A stretch of DNA of 35,050 nt from Bacteroidales bacterium (GTDB lineage: Bacteria; Bacteroidota; Bacteroidia; Bacteroidales; Bacteroidaceae): positions 1 to 35,050 of the forward strand of contig SFCP01000042.1 in the NCBI GenBank assembly GCA_004558535.1, written 5' to 3'. How positions within the stretch are numbered: position 1 is the first letter of the stretch; each line of letters starts with the position of its first letter. Under the pieces are notes generated by a model. That model had not been told where the DNA came from. It searched no databases and saw only the letters and a program-made list of their open reading frames with translations. Positions 8,032-14,987 of this stretch are shown piece by piece. Made by a program: the position numbers and the translations under genes.

Positions 8032-8245
8032 CAAATGTTAAAGCGAAAAGGGGCCGATTTGCTTTTTGCCCGAAAATTTCGTATCTTTGTCGTAGCAACG
8101 GAGCGGACCGCGAGATTTTCGGGGACTGCTCCGTTGCTTTTTGCCTGTTTCGGGGAGAAACTGCAAGGGACTTGGGAAAAATTACAAAGGACTTGGGAAA
8201 AATTACAAAGGACTTGCGCAAAACTACCTCCTATGTAATTCACTT
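8032..8245 (+). ncRNA. Copy 1 of a repeated promoter-hairpin-21-nt-repeat element (putative small RNA)
   Basis: This intergenic block matches the minus-strand block 22153-21938 in order and nearly in spacing. It contains CAAATGTTAAA (8032-8042), TTTG (8058-8061), 20 nt, TATCTTTG (8082-8089), and a hairpin with perfect 10-bp arms (8095-8104 and 8128-8137) followed by TTTTT. After 31 nt come three tandem 21-nt units at 8169-8189, 8190-8210 and 8211-8231; the first two are identical, the third degenerate. From TATCTTTG onward, 22 of 23 positions match copy 2. The promoter and terminator-like hairpin predict a transcript of about 45-50 nt; the 21-nt units would be reached only by readthrough. The element points away from the epimerase-nanA operon. 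A short open frame starts at the ATG in CAAATGTTAAA in both copies, but the substitutions do not favour coding. Confidence 0.6.
8058..8089 (+). promoter_or_regulatory. Promoter of element copy 1
   Basis: TTTG (8058-8061) and TATCTTTG (8082-8089) are separated by exactly 20 nt, a full match to the Bacteroidetes housekeeping consensus. The second copy has the same elements with the same spacing. Confidence 0.8.
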
Positions 8246-8349
8246 TTGCCTCCGGAAGGGTTCCTCTTATTCCTTGAGCAGGAAAAAATGGCAGCCCTGT
8301 AAAGTGACAAAAATGTTAAAAGCGCAGAGCTTTCCCGAGAGGTCTTGTC

Positions 8350-8418
8350 GTCCGCCGTCCGGCCCGGTGGGGCCTGCTCACTGCGCCGTCCGCCATCCGG
8401 TCCGGCGGGGCCTGCTCA
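8350..8418. repeat. 38-nt-period tandem duplication in intergenic DNA
   Basis: A 31-nt GC-rich block at 8350-8380 recurs at 8388-8418 with 28 of 31 positions identical; both end GGGGCCTGCTCA. It lies between the hairpin element and tRNA-Thr. No open frame or promoter accounts for it, and the rest of 8246-8530 shows no gene. Confidence 0.7.
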
Positions 8419-8532
8419 TTACCCATCTCCCTGCCTGCGCCCGCTGCTTCTCCGAGGGTGTTCCCCCAATACGAAAGCGTCCCCCAAATACGCGGGATTT
8501 TTCGTCGTCCCGCAAAAAAACGCTCCAAAAAC

Positions 8533-8563
8533 TTTGCTGGATAGAAATAAACCCTTACCTTTG
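8533..8563 (+). promoter_or_regulatory. Promoter of tRNA-Thr
   Basis: TTTG (8533-8536), 19 nt, TACCTTTG (8556-8563). Full consensus match ending 19 nt before the mature tRNA 5' end. Confidence 0.85.
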
Positions 8564-8582
8564 CACCGCATTTAAGGGAAAT

Positions 8583-8655
8583 GCCGAAATAGCTCAGTTG
8601 GTAGAGCAATTCATTCGTAATGAATAGGTCGCCGGTTCGAGTCCGGCTTTCGGCT
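8583..8655 (+). tRNA. tRNA-Thr (anticodon CGT)
   Basis: A complete cloverleaf: acceptor GCCGAAA/TTTCGGC, D-arm GCTC/GAGC, anticodon stem ATTCA/TGAAT with loop TTCGTAA, T-arm GCCGG TTCGAGT CCGGC, discriminator T. The CGT anticodon reads ACG threonine codons. CCA is not encoded. It stands alone with its own promoter and terminator. Confidence 0.95.
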
Positions 8656-8698
8656 CACAGATTGAGGCATTTTTGCTCAAAATCAAGTCAAAACAAGA

Positions 8699-8736
8699 AG
8701 ACACTGACGATGGACATCTCGCCAGTGTCTTTTTTT
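8699..8736 (+). terminator. Terminator of tRNA-Thr
   Basis: AGACACTG (8699-8706) pairs perfectly with CAGTGTCT (8723-8730), followed by an uninterrupted T run to 8736. It lies about 45 nt past the tRNA and just before the stop end of the convergent gene at 8772. Confidence 0.88.
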
Positions 8737-8771
8737 GGTTCGCCGGGCGCCTGCTCAAGAGGCGCCGCCGA

Positions 8772-9671
8772 CTATTGCATCACGCCGTCGTCATACGTCA
8801 CGATGTCGGGCCATTCAGTAGGCACAAACATACTCTTGTTCTGTTTCCGTGCCACGTGCAATATCTTCAACACACCCTTTGCCGACGTGTTAAGCAGATA
8901 ACAGTGCTCATATTCCCCCAGTATCAGGCACACCTCTTTTCCCCATAGGGGACTCTCCATATAGGAATAGACCTGGCCGCGTTTTTTGTACGACAGCATG
9001 AGCTTGCGCAGTTCCGTCATCACTTCGGCTGCATCCGCCGCAACGTCATAGCGCAAGCCTTGTGTCGTGTCCACAGCGTTCAGACTGTAGGCAATTGATG
9101 CAGTGCCGCCGTTGCGTTTGCGATAGCTCACTTTCACGGTTTGGCATTTCTTTTGTTTCACCAGCGAAGCCAGAAAGTCTTCCAGTGGTGCATTGTCAAC
9201 CGGCCCCACCGTTTCGTCCGGCAGTTTGGGGTCTTCAAACTCCACCCCCATCACCATTTGTTGGCAATTGATGTCAAGCATCGCCATGATCCGGGAATGG
9301 CGCGTGAAGGCATGTCCGTAGATTTCATGTTCCATAGTGCCTTGCTCCAGTCGCCCACCTTTCACGATTGAGTAAGACACCGTGTCGCATCCCGCTTGTC
9401 GATGGGTTTCATAAAGGTTGGCCTCATCTGCCTCACTCATGGCAGCGTTGTAGGCAGAACGGATGGTGTAGATGTCGCTTGGCGCCACACTGTCTTTCGG
9501 TACACGCACGAAAAAGAAGTCACTGTGCGTCTTTCCGTCAAAACTCTCAACAATCGCGGCATAAGGTTGGTATTTTCCAGTGGCATACGTTTTCAGTCCG
9601 CGCAACGTTTCTTGCGCCGAGCCCGTCAAGGCCATCAGGCACAGGCAGGCTAAAGTCATTGTCTTTTTCAT
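8772..9671 (-). CDS. Secreted protein of unknown function in a sigma/anti-sigma operon
   Basis: A 299-residue protein with a clear signal peptide (MKKTMTLACLCLMALTGSAQ, cleavage after about residue 20). I do not recognise a domain with confidence. The mature part is mixed alpha/beta with no transmembrane segment, no lipobox and no repeats, and its cysteines (such as GCDTV and CQTVK) are scattered. It is the last gene of a three-gene unit, 20 bp after the anti-sigma-like gene, which suggests it senses or responds to the envelope condition handled by the sigma factor. Its stop codon lies 36 nt beyond the tRNA-Thr terminator on the opposite strand. Function unknown. Confidence 0.8.
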   Translation of the reverse strand: MKKTMTLACLCLMALTGSAQETLRGLKTYATGKYQPYAAIVESFDGKTHSDFFFVRVPKDSVAPSDIYTIRSAYNAAMSEADEANLYETHRQAGCDTVSYSIVKGGRLEQGTMEHEIYGHAFTRHSRIMAMLDINCQQMVMGVEFEDPKLPDETVGPVDNAPLEDFLASLVKQKKCQTVKVSYRKRNGGTASIAYSLNAVDTTQGLRYDVAADAAEVMTELRKLMLSYKKRGQVYSYMESPLWGKEVCLILGEYEHCYLLNTSAKGVLKILHVARKQNKSMFVPTEWPDIVTYDDGVMQ

Positions 9672-9691
9672 GTATTCAGAGATTTGTTTGA

Positions 9692-10489
9692 TTAGAAACC
9701 TATGTGGGCATATTGTTCCAGAACCTCGCTCCTCACTCTGTTTCTCACCCGAATGGCGCGCTCATCCAGCTGCGAATGTTCAGAATAGGTAAACAAAGTC
9801 GATACAATATGTTCCGCAAGGTCAGATTGGTAGTCGTTCACGGTTGATGCCGGTAGCTTTTCGTCCGTGTTGTCCGGAAGCTGGGCGTGGTTCTTGTCAG
9901 ATGCACCGGCGGCGTTGTTACCTTGTCCGGCTGTGGCCGACAGGTATTTGCCATCGTCCTTTGCCGTCTCCTTTTCAGAGGATAAAGGCCTACGGGATTG
10001 TCCCATGACATTACGGCTTGGGGCTTTTGGCGTTTCAGACAACAAAGCCGTTGCCGGTGGCGTCATCTGTGCTGTACAAGGCTGTTCAGACACTTTGCCG
10101 GCAGGCTGCAGCGACTGCTTCACAGCGGTGGCGAGTACTTCTTTGCTGTCCGCGACGGGAGTTTCCTGCCGCCACGCCATACGTCCCAGCAAGCAGCAGA
10201 TACAAAATACGGCAGCCACTCCCGCCACTTTCAGCCACTTCAGGCTGCGGCGTGGAGATTGTTCAGACGCGGGCTGTGCCAATATGTCAGGGCTGTGCCG
10301 AATGGGTTCTGTATGGGCCAACACACCGGCTTCGATGCCGCCAAACAAGACGGCGAAAGCTCTCCAACGCTCCGGTACAGACTGGGCTGTGGCAAAGTAG
10401 TCGGCCAACAGCCGTTCTTCTGCCAGCGTGGTTTCACCCTTTACAAAACGGTTGAGCAATGCTTCAATGCTGGTTTCTTCGTATTTCAT
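9692..10489 (-). CDS. Single-pass membrane anti-sigma-factor-like protein
   Basis: A 265-residue protein. The N-terminal ~80 residues are a helical cytoplasmic segment (SIEALLNRFVKGETTLAEERLLADYF), the layout of Bacteroidetes anti-sigma proteins in which this region binds the sigma factor. One transmembrane helix follows at about 88-106 (VAGVAAVFCICCLLGRMAW). The remaining ~155 residues are a low-complexity Ser/Ala/Pro-rich periplasmic region ending in a predicted helix. Its start overlaps the end of the sigma factor gene by 26 nt, so translation is probably coupled. It lacks a FecR domain, so it is not the classical TonB-receptor-linked anti-sigma. The role is inferred from position and topology. 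Confidence 0.72.
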   Translation of the reverse strand: MKYEETSIEALLNRFVKGETTLAEERLLADYFATAQSVPERWRAFAVLFGGIEAGVLAHTEPIRHSPDILAQPASEQSPRRSLKWLKVAGVAAVFCICCLLGRMAWRQETPVADSKEVLATAVKQSLQPAGKVSEQPCTAQMTPPATALLSETPKAPSRNVMGQSRRPLSSEKETAKDDGKYLSATAGQGNNAAGASDKNHAQLPDNTDEKLPASTVNDYQSDLAEHIVSTLFTYSEHSQLDERAIRVRNRVRSEVLEQYAHIGF

Positions 10490-11021
10490 ATTGCTGGTTA
10501 ATCAATGTTAGTAATCGTGCCCTTGCCTTGCTTAACATACCTCTCACCGCTCCTGCCGAGGTGCCCAAGGCGCGTGCTATATCTTCTGTTTCCATGTGTT
10601 GCTCCGAGCGCATTCTCAGGATAATCTGCCATTTCTCTGGCAGCTGTTTCACGGCATTCTCACACAGGCCGTAGGCCTCTTTGGCTTCCATCACCACGTC
10701 CGGTCCCGGCGTAGACGGCAGATAAGCCGCCTCTTCCGGCCCTTCCTCCTCATCTCGGCTCTCGGCGAACAGACCGCGAAAGCGGTGTCGCTTTCTGGCC
10801 TTGAGCTGGTTCAGGCAAAGATTGCGACAAACCACGGCAGCATAGGCGCAGAGTTGGCTCTTGTCTTTCGAGAGTTGGCCTCGCAGTTGCCACAGTCTGA
10901 GCATCACCTCCTGTGTCGCGTCGGCTGCGTCGGCTGCGTCGGGCAGGTAGCGCGTAGCTTCACGCCACACCACGTGGCGCACTTCCGGCACCAATGCTAT
11001 GTAGGTTTTGTCGTCCATCAT
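10464..11021 (-). CDS. ECF-type RNA polymerase sigma factor
   Basis: A 185-residue sigma-70-family protein. Region 2 (about residues 15-80) includes DATQEVMLRLWQL and the -10-recognition helix near YAAVVCRNLCLNQLKARKR. Region 4 (about 115-175) includes LPEKWQIILRMRSEQHMETEDIA and the recognition helix ALGTSAGAVRGMLSKARARL. Two ATG codons (11021 and 11018) are possible starts; a TTG at 11027 would add two residues, and I chose 11021. TATATTTG lies immediately upstream (11032-11025), but no -33 partner is found, so it is not called as a promoter. It heads the operon with the membrane anti-sigma-like protein and the secreted unknown. Confidence 0.92.
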   Translation of the reverse strand: MMDDKTYIALVPEVRHVVWREATRYLPDAADAADATQEVMLRLWQLRGQLSKDKSQLCAYAAVVCRNLCLNQLKARKRHRFRGLFAESRDEEEGPEEAAYLPSTPGPDVVMEAKEAYGLCENAVKQLPEKWQIILRMRSEQHMETEDIARALGTSAGAVRGMLSKARARLLTLINQQYEIRRNQH

Positions 11022-11110
11022 ACCCAAATATACAACTTTATCGGCTTACCGCTACCTTAAAACCATATTTTTTGATTTGAATCCGCAAATGACAGCCCCC
11101 ATTCGAAGAC

Positions 11111-11145
11111 AAAAAAAGAGGGTGCACCAATTATGACACACCCTC
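11111..11145 (-). terminator. Minus-strand terminator distant from any gene end
   Basis: The minus strand reads GAGGGTG, a 14-nt loop, CACCCTC, then seven T. The nearest upstream minus-strand gene ends at 11459, about 313 nt away. The stretch between (11146-11458) has no convincing gene, so this ends either a long 3' untranslated region or a separate small transcript. The rest of 11022-11458 shows nothing else. Confidence 0.75.
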
Positions 11146-11458
11146 AAGAAAAAGATAAAAACCGGAATACCCCTGCTGAAAGTCTGCCACCATCTTCTTA
11201 CAGAAAGCATCCCTCCTCTGCAATGCGATAAACAAGAAAGATCGTGCATGGCATTGCGGAGTGCGTCGGGTGGGCGGAGTTTCCCTTTTGCAGGGGCGCA
11301 AAACAAAAACCGCTCCCCTCGGGTGAGGATGGCGGCTTTCTGTCAGTGGTCGGGGCTTTTATACCTCGATGATTTGGGCCTCCAAGATGTCGGCATGTGC
11401 TCTTCTTTTTTTATACAAACGTTTGGCAGGACAAAATCAGGGCATTTTTTTGTGGGCA

Positions 11459-12568
11459 TCAGGTATGGGGAAGCCCCTTGTGCTGCATCCAGACTTCCAG
11501 TGATACCCCTTCGTAGCGTTCAAAGGTGAGTAGGGTGGTCTTGTAGGTGCGGAAGCCCACACGTACAAACTCGCGCTGCGGCGCTGTCATCTCGCCCGTT
11601 TTGAGCAACTGCTTCAGCTCGTTCACGCGGTAGCGCCCGATGTACTCGTGGATGTCGTTGTAGCCCTGCGAACGCAGGCTTTGCAGCATCACGTGCCGAT
11701 TAAATCCGCACAGGCGGCACAGGCGGTCGCGGTTGAACTGATTATCGGTGAAGGGCTTCTCCTTTTGCATGACGTACTCCATCATTTCAAAGCGGTGGAG
11801 GTTGGCTTCGTTGAAGTCGTTGAGCTCTGATTGCGACATCTCGGCCGGCGAGGGCGGCGTCTTTACCGGTTTGATGGCAGGATAGCTGATGGCCTGCACG
11901 CCGGGACGCAGCAGGCGGATAAAAAGGAAGAGATTGACACCCGTGAAAAGCAGTACGTAGCACAGAAGCATGGGCATGGAGAAACGAATGGTGACCACGA
12001 TGAAAAAGACCGCCGTGCAGCCTAACGCAGTGACGTAGGCGCGCAGGTAAGGCGGCAGGATGAAGCGACGCACCAGGTTGTGGGGCAAACGAAACAGGTT
12101 GATGATGTAATAGGCCGAGAGGAATAGCGACAGGCAGCGTAGCAGTACGTCGCCGCTGAGCAGGTGTGCCGCAAAATCTTCGGCCGCGTGCAAATGCGTG
12201 AGCGGCGAACCCATCAGTGTACCTATTATATATAGGAAAATCAGGAGGAGCGCCGGCGAAGCGTACTTCCACATGCGCTGCCATTGCAGGTAGCCGGGCA
12301 GGCAAAGTCCCAAGGGCTGCACCGTCTGCAGGAAGGAGGAGGCTACCAGGTACAGCAACATCACGGGGTGGAGCATACCGGCCTCGGGCAGCTGGGACCT
12401 ACCGGCAAAGTAGCCCGTGGCAATGCCATACATCAGCGCAAAAATCAGCATGATCCATGCTTGCGGCAAAAAAACCACGCTGCGGCGTGAAAATACAAAG
12501 AGCACGATGCTCATCATGAAGTGAGCTGTGGCTGCAAACTCTATAATCAGTAGGGATAGGGTCTTCAT
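11459..12568 (-). CDS. Membrane-anchored AraC-type transcriptional regulator
   Basis: A 369-residue protein with six or seven hydrophobic helices in its first ~225 residues (for example FMMSIVLFVF, WIMLIFALMYGIATGYF, ALLLIFLYIIGTLMG, AVFFIVVTIRF, LLCYVLLFTGVNLFLFI). A C-terminal helix-turn-helix region follows (about 270-369), with the AraC spacing: FNRDRLCRLCGFNRHVMLQSLRSQGYNDIHEYIGRYR, then VRVGFRTYKTTLLTFERYEGVS. This membrane sensor-AraC layout is known in Bacteroidetes; ligand and targets are unknown. It is divergent from the glycine-lipid acyltransferase genes across a 265-bp gap holding a 9-bp inverted repeat at 12688-12716, a possible operator for this regulator. Confidence 0.82.
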   Translation of the reverse strand: MKTLSLLIIEFAATAHFMMSIVLFVFSRRSVVFLPQAWIMLIFALMYGIATGYFAGRSQLPEAGMLHPVMLLYLVASSFLQTVQPLGLCLPGYLQWQRMWKYASPALLLIFLYIIGTLMGSPLTHLHAAEDFAAHLLSGDVLLRCLSLFLSAYYIINLFRLPHNLVRRFILPPYLRAYVTALGCTAVFFIVVTIRFSMPMLLCYVLLFTGVNLFLFIRLLRPGVQAISYPAIKPVKTPPSPAEMSQSELNDFNEANLHRFEMMEYVMQKEKPFTDNQFNRDRLCRLCGFNRHVMLQSLRSQGYNDIHEYIGRYRVNELKQLLKTGEMTAPQREFVRVGFRTYKTTLLTFERYEGVSLEVWMQHKGLPHT

Positions 12569-12687
12569 ACGATGTTGCTGAGGGGATAACCTGTCGGCCC
12601 TGCAGGTGGGCAGTCATTTCCATCTCACTGCTCGTTGCACAAATACCGGCGATATGGGCAAACTTCTGCGCGCGAGATTACAATGCA

Positions 12688-12716
12688 GCTACAAAAGTAG
12701 AAAATCTTTTTGTAGC
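12688..12716. promoter_or_regulatory. Inverted repeat in the divergent AraC/glsA promoter region
   Basis: GCTACAAAA (12688-12696) and TTTTGTAGC (12708-12716) are perfect inverted copies with 11 nt between. The left arm overlaps TACTTTTG on the minus strand (12699-12692), a -7-like box for the regulator gene. A plus-strand TACTTTTG at 12743-12750 is a -7-like box for the acyltransferase genes. Neither has a TTTG at the usual 19-21 nt (about 30 nt in both cases), which suggests an activator-dependent promoter. Confidence 0.5.
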
Positions 12717-12833
12717 ATGCGGGAGCGTCTCAAATTAATTACTACTTTTGCAACGCTTTCGGCCTATGAAGAGGGCGTTTCCGGCAAGGTGGCAGCCCGT
12801 AGAAACTTGGGCCCGTCCCCGCAATACAAGCGT

Positions 12834-13670
12834 ATGGAAGAGAAAAAAGTATTTCAAATAGACGTAGACGAAATCCTGCGAAGCAAAGCCGGCAGCAAGG
12901 CCGACAAGGTGCCCCGCTTCATCGTATCTTGGCTGAAGCGCAGACTGCACCAGGACGAGGTGAACGCCTTTTTGGCGCAGGAGGGTGACAAGCAGGGGAT
13001 GCCTTGGCTGGAGGATTGTGTGAAATACTTGGACATGCAGCTCGACATCCAGGGGATGGAAAATTTGCCCGACCCCGGAGACGGACGCTACTACACCTTT
13101 GTGAGCAACCACCCCCTGGGCGGACAGGACGGCGTGGCTCTGGGCTACATCTTGGGCCGTCATTACGACGGCAGGGTCAAGTATCTGGTCAATGATTTGC
13201 TGATGAACCTGCACGGACTGGCGCCCCTGTTTATTCCTATCAACAAGACGGGCAAGCAGAGCCGGCAGTTTCCCGCCATGGTCGAAGCCGGATTTCAGAG
13301 CGACAACCACATCATCATGTTTCCCGCCGGACTCTGCTCGCGCAGGCAACATGGTGTCATCCGCGACTTGCCTTGGGCCAAGACCTTTGTGGCCAAAAGC
13401 GTCGCCTATCAGCGTGACGTGGTGCCCATTCACTTTGGCGGGCACAACTCCAACAAGTTCTACACATTGGCCAACCTAAGCAAGTGGCTCGGCATCAAGT
13501 TCAATATTGCCATGCTCTACCTTGTAGACGAACTCTACAAGAACCGCCACAAAACTTTCGAGGTGAAGATTGGCAAGCCCATCCCCTGGCAAACCTTCGA
13601 CAAAAGCCGTACGCCCTCCCAGTGGGCTGCCTATGTGCAGGACCTCGTCTATAGACTTCCCTCTCCTTAA
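12834..13670 (+). CDS. glsA: PlsC-type O-acyltransferase of glycine lipid synthesis (GlsA-like)
   Basis: A 278-residue acyltransferase of the lysophosphatidate acyltransferase (PlsC) superfamily. With the next gene it is expected to make diacylated glycine lipids by adding the second, ester-linked acyl chain to N-acyl-3-hydroxy-fatty-acyl glycine. The catalytic motif is NHPLGGQD at 92-99, followed by FPAGLCSR at 163-170 in place of the FPEG motif. The His-to-Asp distance is five residues, not the canonical four. The frame is open upstream to 12606, but MEEKKVFQIDVDEIL at 12834 is the natural start and the extension is low-complexity. It sits 102 bp ahead of the glsB-like gene. The assignment rests on this gene pair, known from Bacteroides thetaiotaomicron; an ornithine or other amino-acid lipid is the alternative. 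Confidence 0.78.
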   Translation: MEEKKVFQIDVDEILRSKAGSKADKVPRFIVSWLKRRLHQDEVNAFLAQEGDKQGMPWLEDCVKYLDMQLDIQGMENLPDPGDGRYYTFVSNHPLGGQDGVALGYILGRHYDGRVKYLVNDLLMNLHGLAPLFIPINKTGKQSRQFPAMVEAGFQSDNHIIMFPAGLCSRRQHGVIRDLPWAKTFVAKSVAYQRDVVPIHFGGHNSNKFYTLANLSKWLGIKFNIAMLYLVDELYKNRHKTFEVKIGKPIPWQTFDKSRTPSQWAAYVQDLVYRLPSP

Positions 13671-13772
13671 CCTCACGGGAAAGCCCCACGGGAAAGCCAC
13701 GCAGAGCTCCCGTCTTATCCCCCCATTCCCACATCCCGACACGTTTATCGACCCGTAAGCTACACACACAAT

Positions 13773-14759
13773 ATGGAAAAAATCATCGATCCGGTAGCAC
13801 GTGACCTCATCAAAGCCGAATTGCGCAGCGAGTACAGACTTCGTGTGACCAACAAAGCCGGCAACGAAATCTATGTAGTCACCTATCAGCAAGCACCTAA
13901 CGTGGTGCGCGAAATAGGCCGGTTGCGCGAAATCGCTTTCCGCGCCGCAGGCGGCGGTACCGGGCATTCGCTCGATTTGGACGAGTTCGATGTGTGCGAG
14001 CATCCCTATTACCAACTCATCGTGTGGAGCCCCGAGGACGAAGAAATCTTGGGCGGCTACCGATTCCTACCCGGTCGCGAGATTGAATTCCATCCCGACG
14101 GACAGCCCCACCTTGCCACAGGGCACATGTTCCACTTCTCCGAAAAGTTTCTGCGCGATTATCTGCGCGACACCGTAGAGTTGGGACGCTCCTTCGTCAC
14201 CCTCGAGTACCAAAGCACCCGCAAATTGGCCAAAAGCCTCTTTGCGCTCGACAACCTTTGGGACGGACTGGGCGCGCTGACCGTTGTTATCCCCGGATTG
14301 AAGTACTTCTTTGGCAAGATGACCATGTATCCCAGCTTCAACAAGCAGGCGCGCGACATGATCCTCTACTTCCTCAACAAGCACTTCGGCGACCGCGAAC
14401 GGCTCGTCTATGCAGTAGAACCGCTCCAAATCGAGACCGACCCCCGCCTCCTGCAGGAATTGTTTAGTCAGGACAACTTCCGCGAAGACTACCGTGTGCT
14501 CAATACCGAAGTACGCAAATTGGGCTACAACATCCCCCCGCTCGTCAACGCCTACATGGGGCTCAGTCCCACCATGCGGGTATTCGGCACTGCCGTCAAC
14601 CATGAGTTTGGCGAAGTCGAGGAAACCGGCATCCTGATAGCCGTAGATGAGATTTTGGAGGAGAAGCGTATGCGCCATATCGACAGTTTTGCAGAGAAAC
14701 ACCCCGACAGCGTGCGCGCTTTCGAGGAAATATTTGTCAAGGGGAGCATGGACCGCTGA
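13773..14759 (+). CDS. glsB: GNAT-type N-acyltransferase of glycine lipid synthesis (GlsB/OlsB-like)
   Basis: A 328-residue acyltransferase of the OlsB-like (Acetyltransf_5, 'hemolysin') family, expected to transfer a 3-hydroxy fatty acyl chain from acyl carrier protein to the amino group of glycine. Recognisable segments are IGRLREIAFRAAGGGTGHSLDLDEFD near the N-terminus, EEILGGYRFLPG, the VELGRSFVTLEYQSTRKL strand-helix typical of this family, and KMTMYPSFNKQARDMILYFL. It is longer than proteobacterial OlsB (about 270-300), as in Bacteroidetes homologues. It is co-directional with glsA and ends at a terminator (14789-14824). Products of this pathway (glycine lipids, including the signalling lipid commendamide) are known from Bacteroides; substrate identity here is inference. 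Confidence 0.8.
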   Translation: MEKIIDPVARDLIKAELRSEYRLRVTNKAGNEIYVVTYQQAPNVVREIGRLREIAFRAAGGGTGHSLDLDEFDVCEHPYYQLIVWSPEDEEILGGYRFLPGREIEFHPDGQPHLATGHMFHFSEKFLRDYLRDTVELGRSFVTLEYQSTRKLAKSLFALDNLWDGLGALTVVIPGLKYFFGKMTMYPSFNKQARDMILYFLNKHFGDRERLVYAVEPLQIETDPRLLQELFSQDNFREDYRVLNTEVRKLGYNIPPLVNAYMGLSPTMRVFGTAVNHEFGEVEETGILIAVDEILEEKRMRHIDSFAEKHPDSVRAFEEIFVKGSMDR

Positions 14760-14788
14760 CACATCGCACTGACACATGCAGCCACAAG

Positions 14789-14824
14789 GCACTTCCGAAG
14801 AAATAGCAACGGAGGTGCTTTTTT
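14789..14824 (+). terminator. Terminator after glsB
   Basis: GCACTTCCG (14789-14797) pairs with CGGAGGTGC (14810-14818), with one T-G wobble, followed by six T. It lies 30 nt past the glsB stop and before the rlmN promoter. Confidence 0.85.
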
Positions 14825-14934
14825 ATGTCCGTCTGCGGGGTCCATGCATCGCCGCCGAAGGGTGGGAAAAGGCGTCGCCCTGGGCACAGAAAGCCTCTGC
14901 CTGCCGCTAAAAGGGGACAAACTTGCCCGCCGCC

Positions 14935-14966
14935 TTTGTGCGATTGAAAATTTTTGGGTAATTTTG
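14935..14966 (+). promoter_or_regulatory. Promoter of the rlmN-pdxA-head-group operon
   Basis: TTTG (14935-14938), 20 nt, TAATTTTG (14959-14966): a full Bacteroidetes consensus match 21 nt before the rlmN start. No other good promoter is seen before 21702, so it probably drives all seven genes. Confidence 0.85.
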
Positions 14967-14987
14967 TCACCAAAAAGTAATATTGAC

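Noticed and set aside
8169..8231. 21-nt repeats as a CRISPR array
   Set aside because: The units are directly adjacent with no spacers, and no cas genes are near.
7887..8627. Long plus-strand frame across the element and tRNA-Thr
   Set aside because: It runs through a promoter, a terminator-like hairpin and a tRNA gene, and has no coherent composition.
11052..11306. 84-codon minus-strand frame
   Set aside because: It spans the terminator at 11111-11145, and its translation does not look like a conserved protein.
14789..14824. TAGCAACGGAG in the glsB terminator as a third copy of the repeated element
   Set aside because: The 11-nt match has no nearby TATCTTTG promoter and no 21-nt units; it is a plain terminator.
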